Below, in pieces: positions 12,784 to 14,884 of a stretch of 14,884 bases of DNA. The DNA is taken from assembly GCA_027061425.1 (NCBI GenBank), contig JALSUN010000022.1, forward strand, positions 1 through 14,884, read 5' to 3'. Both the position numbers and the translations under genes were made by a program. The notes beneath the pieces are model-generated. The model did no database searches. It was not told the origin of the DNA and was given only the letters and a program-made list of their open reading frames with translations. The DNA comes from Helicobacteraceae bacterium. GTDB taxonomy: Bacteria > Campylobacterota > Campylobacteria > Campylobacterales > Sulfurimonadaceae. Every line of letters starts with the position of its first letter. The stretch's first letter is position 1.

Positions 12784-14884
12784 TGATTAGTGCAGAATTA
12801 AACAGTATTTTTCAGCAGGCATTAACCTACGCAAAAGACCAGCATCATGAATACTTGACAATAGAACATGTCTTTTTTGCCTTGCTAGGTTCAAAAGAGG
12901 GTGTTAGCATCATTAAAGAGTGTGGCGGTGATGTCGATGCGATGCGTGAAGCTGTTGCCAACTACTTAAGTGAGACGATGCAGTCTCTACCTGAAGATGT
13001 TCAGCAAGACCCGTATGAGACGGTAGCACTTTCACGTATGATAGACACAATGATAAAGCATATACAAAGCGCACAACGAGAACAGGCCAATGTAGGTGAC
13101 TTAATCGCGGCTGTTTTTGAAGAAGAGCACACGTTTGCTATCGCTTTGATGCAGGACCAAGAGATCTCTCGTGTTGATGTTTTAGAGGTCATCTCACATC
13201 AAGATGTTACAGGTGTGGCTGAAGCAGGTGATGAGAGTGAAAGTTATCTAGACAAGTACACCATTAATCTTGTTGCCAAGGCAAAAGAAGGGAAAATCGA
13301 CCCTGTTATTGGACGAAGTGATGAGATAGAGCGTGTGGTGCAAACCCTCTGTCGTCGTAAAAAGAATAACCCGCTTTTAGTGGGAGAACCGGGTGTAGGT
13401 AAGACTGCCATCGCTGAAGGTCTAGCGCTGCGCATTAGTGAAAATGATGTGCCTGCTATTTTAGAAAATGCTCCTATCTTTGCACTTGACCTCTCTGCTA
13501 TGTTGGCGGGGACTAAGTATCGTGGTGACTTTGAGAAACGTCTTAAAGGAGTCATTGATGAGCTTAAAGAGACCAAGGGTGCCATTTTATTTATAGATGA
13601 AATCCATACCCTTGTGGGTGCGGGTGCTGTGAGTGGCGGTAGTATGGACGCTTCGAACCAACTCAAACCGGCACTGGCTTCAGGTGAACTCAAATGTATG
13701 GGTGCAACAACTTTTGCAGAACATCGTAATGCTTTTGAAAAAGATAGGGCATTAAGCCGTCGTTTCGCGAAGATAGATGTTGATGAACCTTCACAAAAAG
13801 ACAGTGTCCTCATCTTGAAAGGGCTTCGTAGCAAGTATGAAGAGCACCATGGACTAAAGTACACAGACAAGGCCCTGCAAGCAGCAGTGGAGCTCTCTAA
13901 AAAGTACATCAGTGACCGTTTCTTGCCTGATGTGGCTATTGACCTTATTGATGAAGCAGGTGCTTCGTTTCATCTCTCTAAGAAGAAACGTCAGAGTGTG
14001 ACGCCTCATGACATTGAGAAGGTCATCTCTAAGATCACAGGGGTTCCGACCTCTCGTATGAGTGAAGATGACACTGAGAAGTTGGCCTCATTAGAGAGTG
14101 ATCTGAAAGCACGTGTTATTGGTCAAGATGGTGCAGTGGAGAAGGTGGCATTGGCTATCAAACGTTCACGCGCTGGCCTTAATGAAGGTGAAAAGCCTAT
14201 CGCTTCTTTTCTCTTCTCTGGTCCTACTGGTGTAGGTAAAACAGAACTGGCGAAGTCTTTAGCAGCTGAAATGGGCATACATTATGAGCGTTTTGATATG
14301 AGTGAATATATGGAAAAACATGCACTCTCTCGTCTTGTTGGTGCGCCTCCTGGGTATGTAGGCTATGAACAGGGGGGACTTCTTACTGAGGTGATCAGGA
14401 AACATCCTTACACGGTTTTACTCTTAGATGAGATCGAAAAAGCACATCCTGACTTGGTCAACATCTTACTGCAGGTCATGGACAGTGCCACACTGACAGA
14501 CAACAATGGCTATAAGGCAAACTTCAGAAATGTGGTTTTGATCATGACTTCAAACATTGGTGCTCAAGCTGCAAGTGTTATGGGCTTTAATGCGGACCAA
14601 GCACTCTCTCGTGGTGAAGAGCTTAAGGCATTTTTTACACCAGAGTTTAGAAACCGTTTGGATGCGGTTATAGAGTTTGCACCACTGAAGATTGATGTTG
14701 TTGAGAGTATTGTTGACAAGTTTATTAAGCAGCTTAATGAACAACTCTCCAAAAAGCATATTACTGTTGAGATTACAGAACGTGCTAAGGGTTACCTCGC
14801 TGAGATGGGGTATGATGTAGCGATGGGTGCCCGTCCATTGGCCCGTGTTATACAAGAGAAGATCAAAGACCGTTTGACAGATGA
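12783..14884 (+). CDS. clpA: ATP-dependent Clp protease ATP-binding subunit ClpA (3' end cut by the window)
   Basis: The open frame runs from ATG 12783 to the window end without a stop, 700 complete codons; a full ClpA has about 730-760, so only the last few dozen residues are missing. ClpA is a hexameric AAA+ unfoldase that feeds substrates into ClpP. Residues 1-140 form the Clp N-domain that docks ClpS. The first AAA module has Walker A GEPGVGKT at 201-208 and Walker B ILFIDE at 268-273. The second has Walker A SGPTGVGKT at 479-487 and Walker B VLLLDE at 545-550. No long coiled-coil middle domain is inserted between them, which separates ClpA from ClpB and fits the ClpS partner. In several Campylobacterota the next gene is aat (Leu/Phe-tRNA-protein transferase); that lies outside this window. 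Confidence 0.96.
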   Translation, partial: MISAELNSIFQQALTYAKDQHHEYLTIEHVFFALLGSKEGVSIIKECGGDVDAMREAVANYLSETMQSLPEDVQQDPYETVALSRMIDTMIKHIQSAQREQANVGDLIAAVFEEEHTFAIALMQDQEISRVDVLEVISHQDVTGVAEAGDESESYLDKYTINLVAKAKEGKIDPVIGRSDEIERVVQTLCRRKKNNPLLVGEPGVGKTAIAEGLALRISENDVPAILENAPIFALDLSAMLAGTKYRGDFEKRLKGVIDELKETKGAILFIDEIHTLVGAGAVSGGSMDASNQLKPALASGELKCMGATTFAEHRNAFEKDRALSRRFAKIDVDEPSQKDSVLILKGLRSKYEEHHGLKYTDKALQAAVELSKKYISDRFLPDVAIDLIDEAGASFHLSKKKRQSVTPHDIEKVISKITGVPTSRMSEDDTEKLASLESDLKARVIGQDGAVEKVALAIKRSRAGLNEGEKPIASFLFSGPTGVGKTELAKSLAAEMGIHYERFDMSEYMEKHALSRLVGAPPGYVGYEQGGLLTEVIRKHPYTVLLLDEIEKAHPDLVNILLQVMDSATLTDNNGYKANFRNVVLIMTSNIGAQAASVMGFNADQALSRGEELKAFFTPEFRNRLDAVIEFAPLKIDVVESIVDKFIKQLNEQLSKKHITVEITERAKGYLAEMGYDVAMGARPLARVIQEKIKDRLTD

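Noticed and set aside
13244..13909. Long 221-codon open frame on the minus strand inside clpA.
   Set aside because: It is antisense to well-conserved AAA+ motifs, is Ser/Arg-rich and has no family likeness; a shadow of the real gene.

Overview
The window looks like chromosomal DNA of a Campylobacterota bacterium of the Sulfurovum/Sulfurimonas type. The reasons are a moderately AT-rich composition, frequent TTG and GTG start codons, and a clpS-clpA pair at the right end that resembles those of that phylum. This assignment is inference. Most of the window (about 120-12368) is one secondary-metabolite locus. Its gene content matches flexirubin-type clusters, otherwise best known from Bacteroidota, in which an aryl polyene (APE) acid is joined to a dialkylresorcinol (DAR).

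Layout: (1) 120-371, a stand-alone acyl carrier protein (ACP). (2) 421-1491, minus strand, an O-methyltransferase-family gene convergent with that ACP; an 11-bp hairpin lies between them. (3) 1492-1714, a divergent intergenic region. (4) 1715-12368, a tightly packed plus-strand operon of 14 genes, mostly with overlaps or gaps of a few bases: darA, darB, a 135-aa unknown protein, a BtrH_N-type acyltransferase, an ABC exporter (ATPase and permease), a second ACP, ketosynthase KS1, a Cys-less KS-like partner, ketosynthase KS2, a chain-length-factor-type partner, a third ACP, and two small hotdog dehydratase-like proteins. Its largest internal gap is 68 bases, at 9566-9633. (5) 12490 to the right edge, clpS followed by clpA, which is cut by the window end.

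Proposed working model (inference): two KS/KS-like pairs, three ACPs and a hotdog dehydratase pair build the polyene. DarB condenses two acyl units and the flavodoxin-like DarA aromatises the product to a dialkylresorcinol. The BtrH_N protein moves an acyl group from an ACP, possibly joining the two halves. The methyltransferase decorates the aryl head and the ABC pair exports or flips the product. No starter-unit genes (ammonia-lyase, aryl-CoA/ACP ligase), ketoreductase or LolA/MMPL-type transport genes are visible. They probably lie left of the window or are supplied by primary metabolism.

No tRNA, rRNA, CRISPR array or insertion sequence was recognised, and no gene-free stretch exceeds 300 bases.
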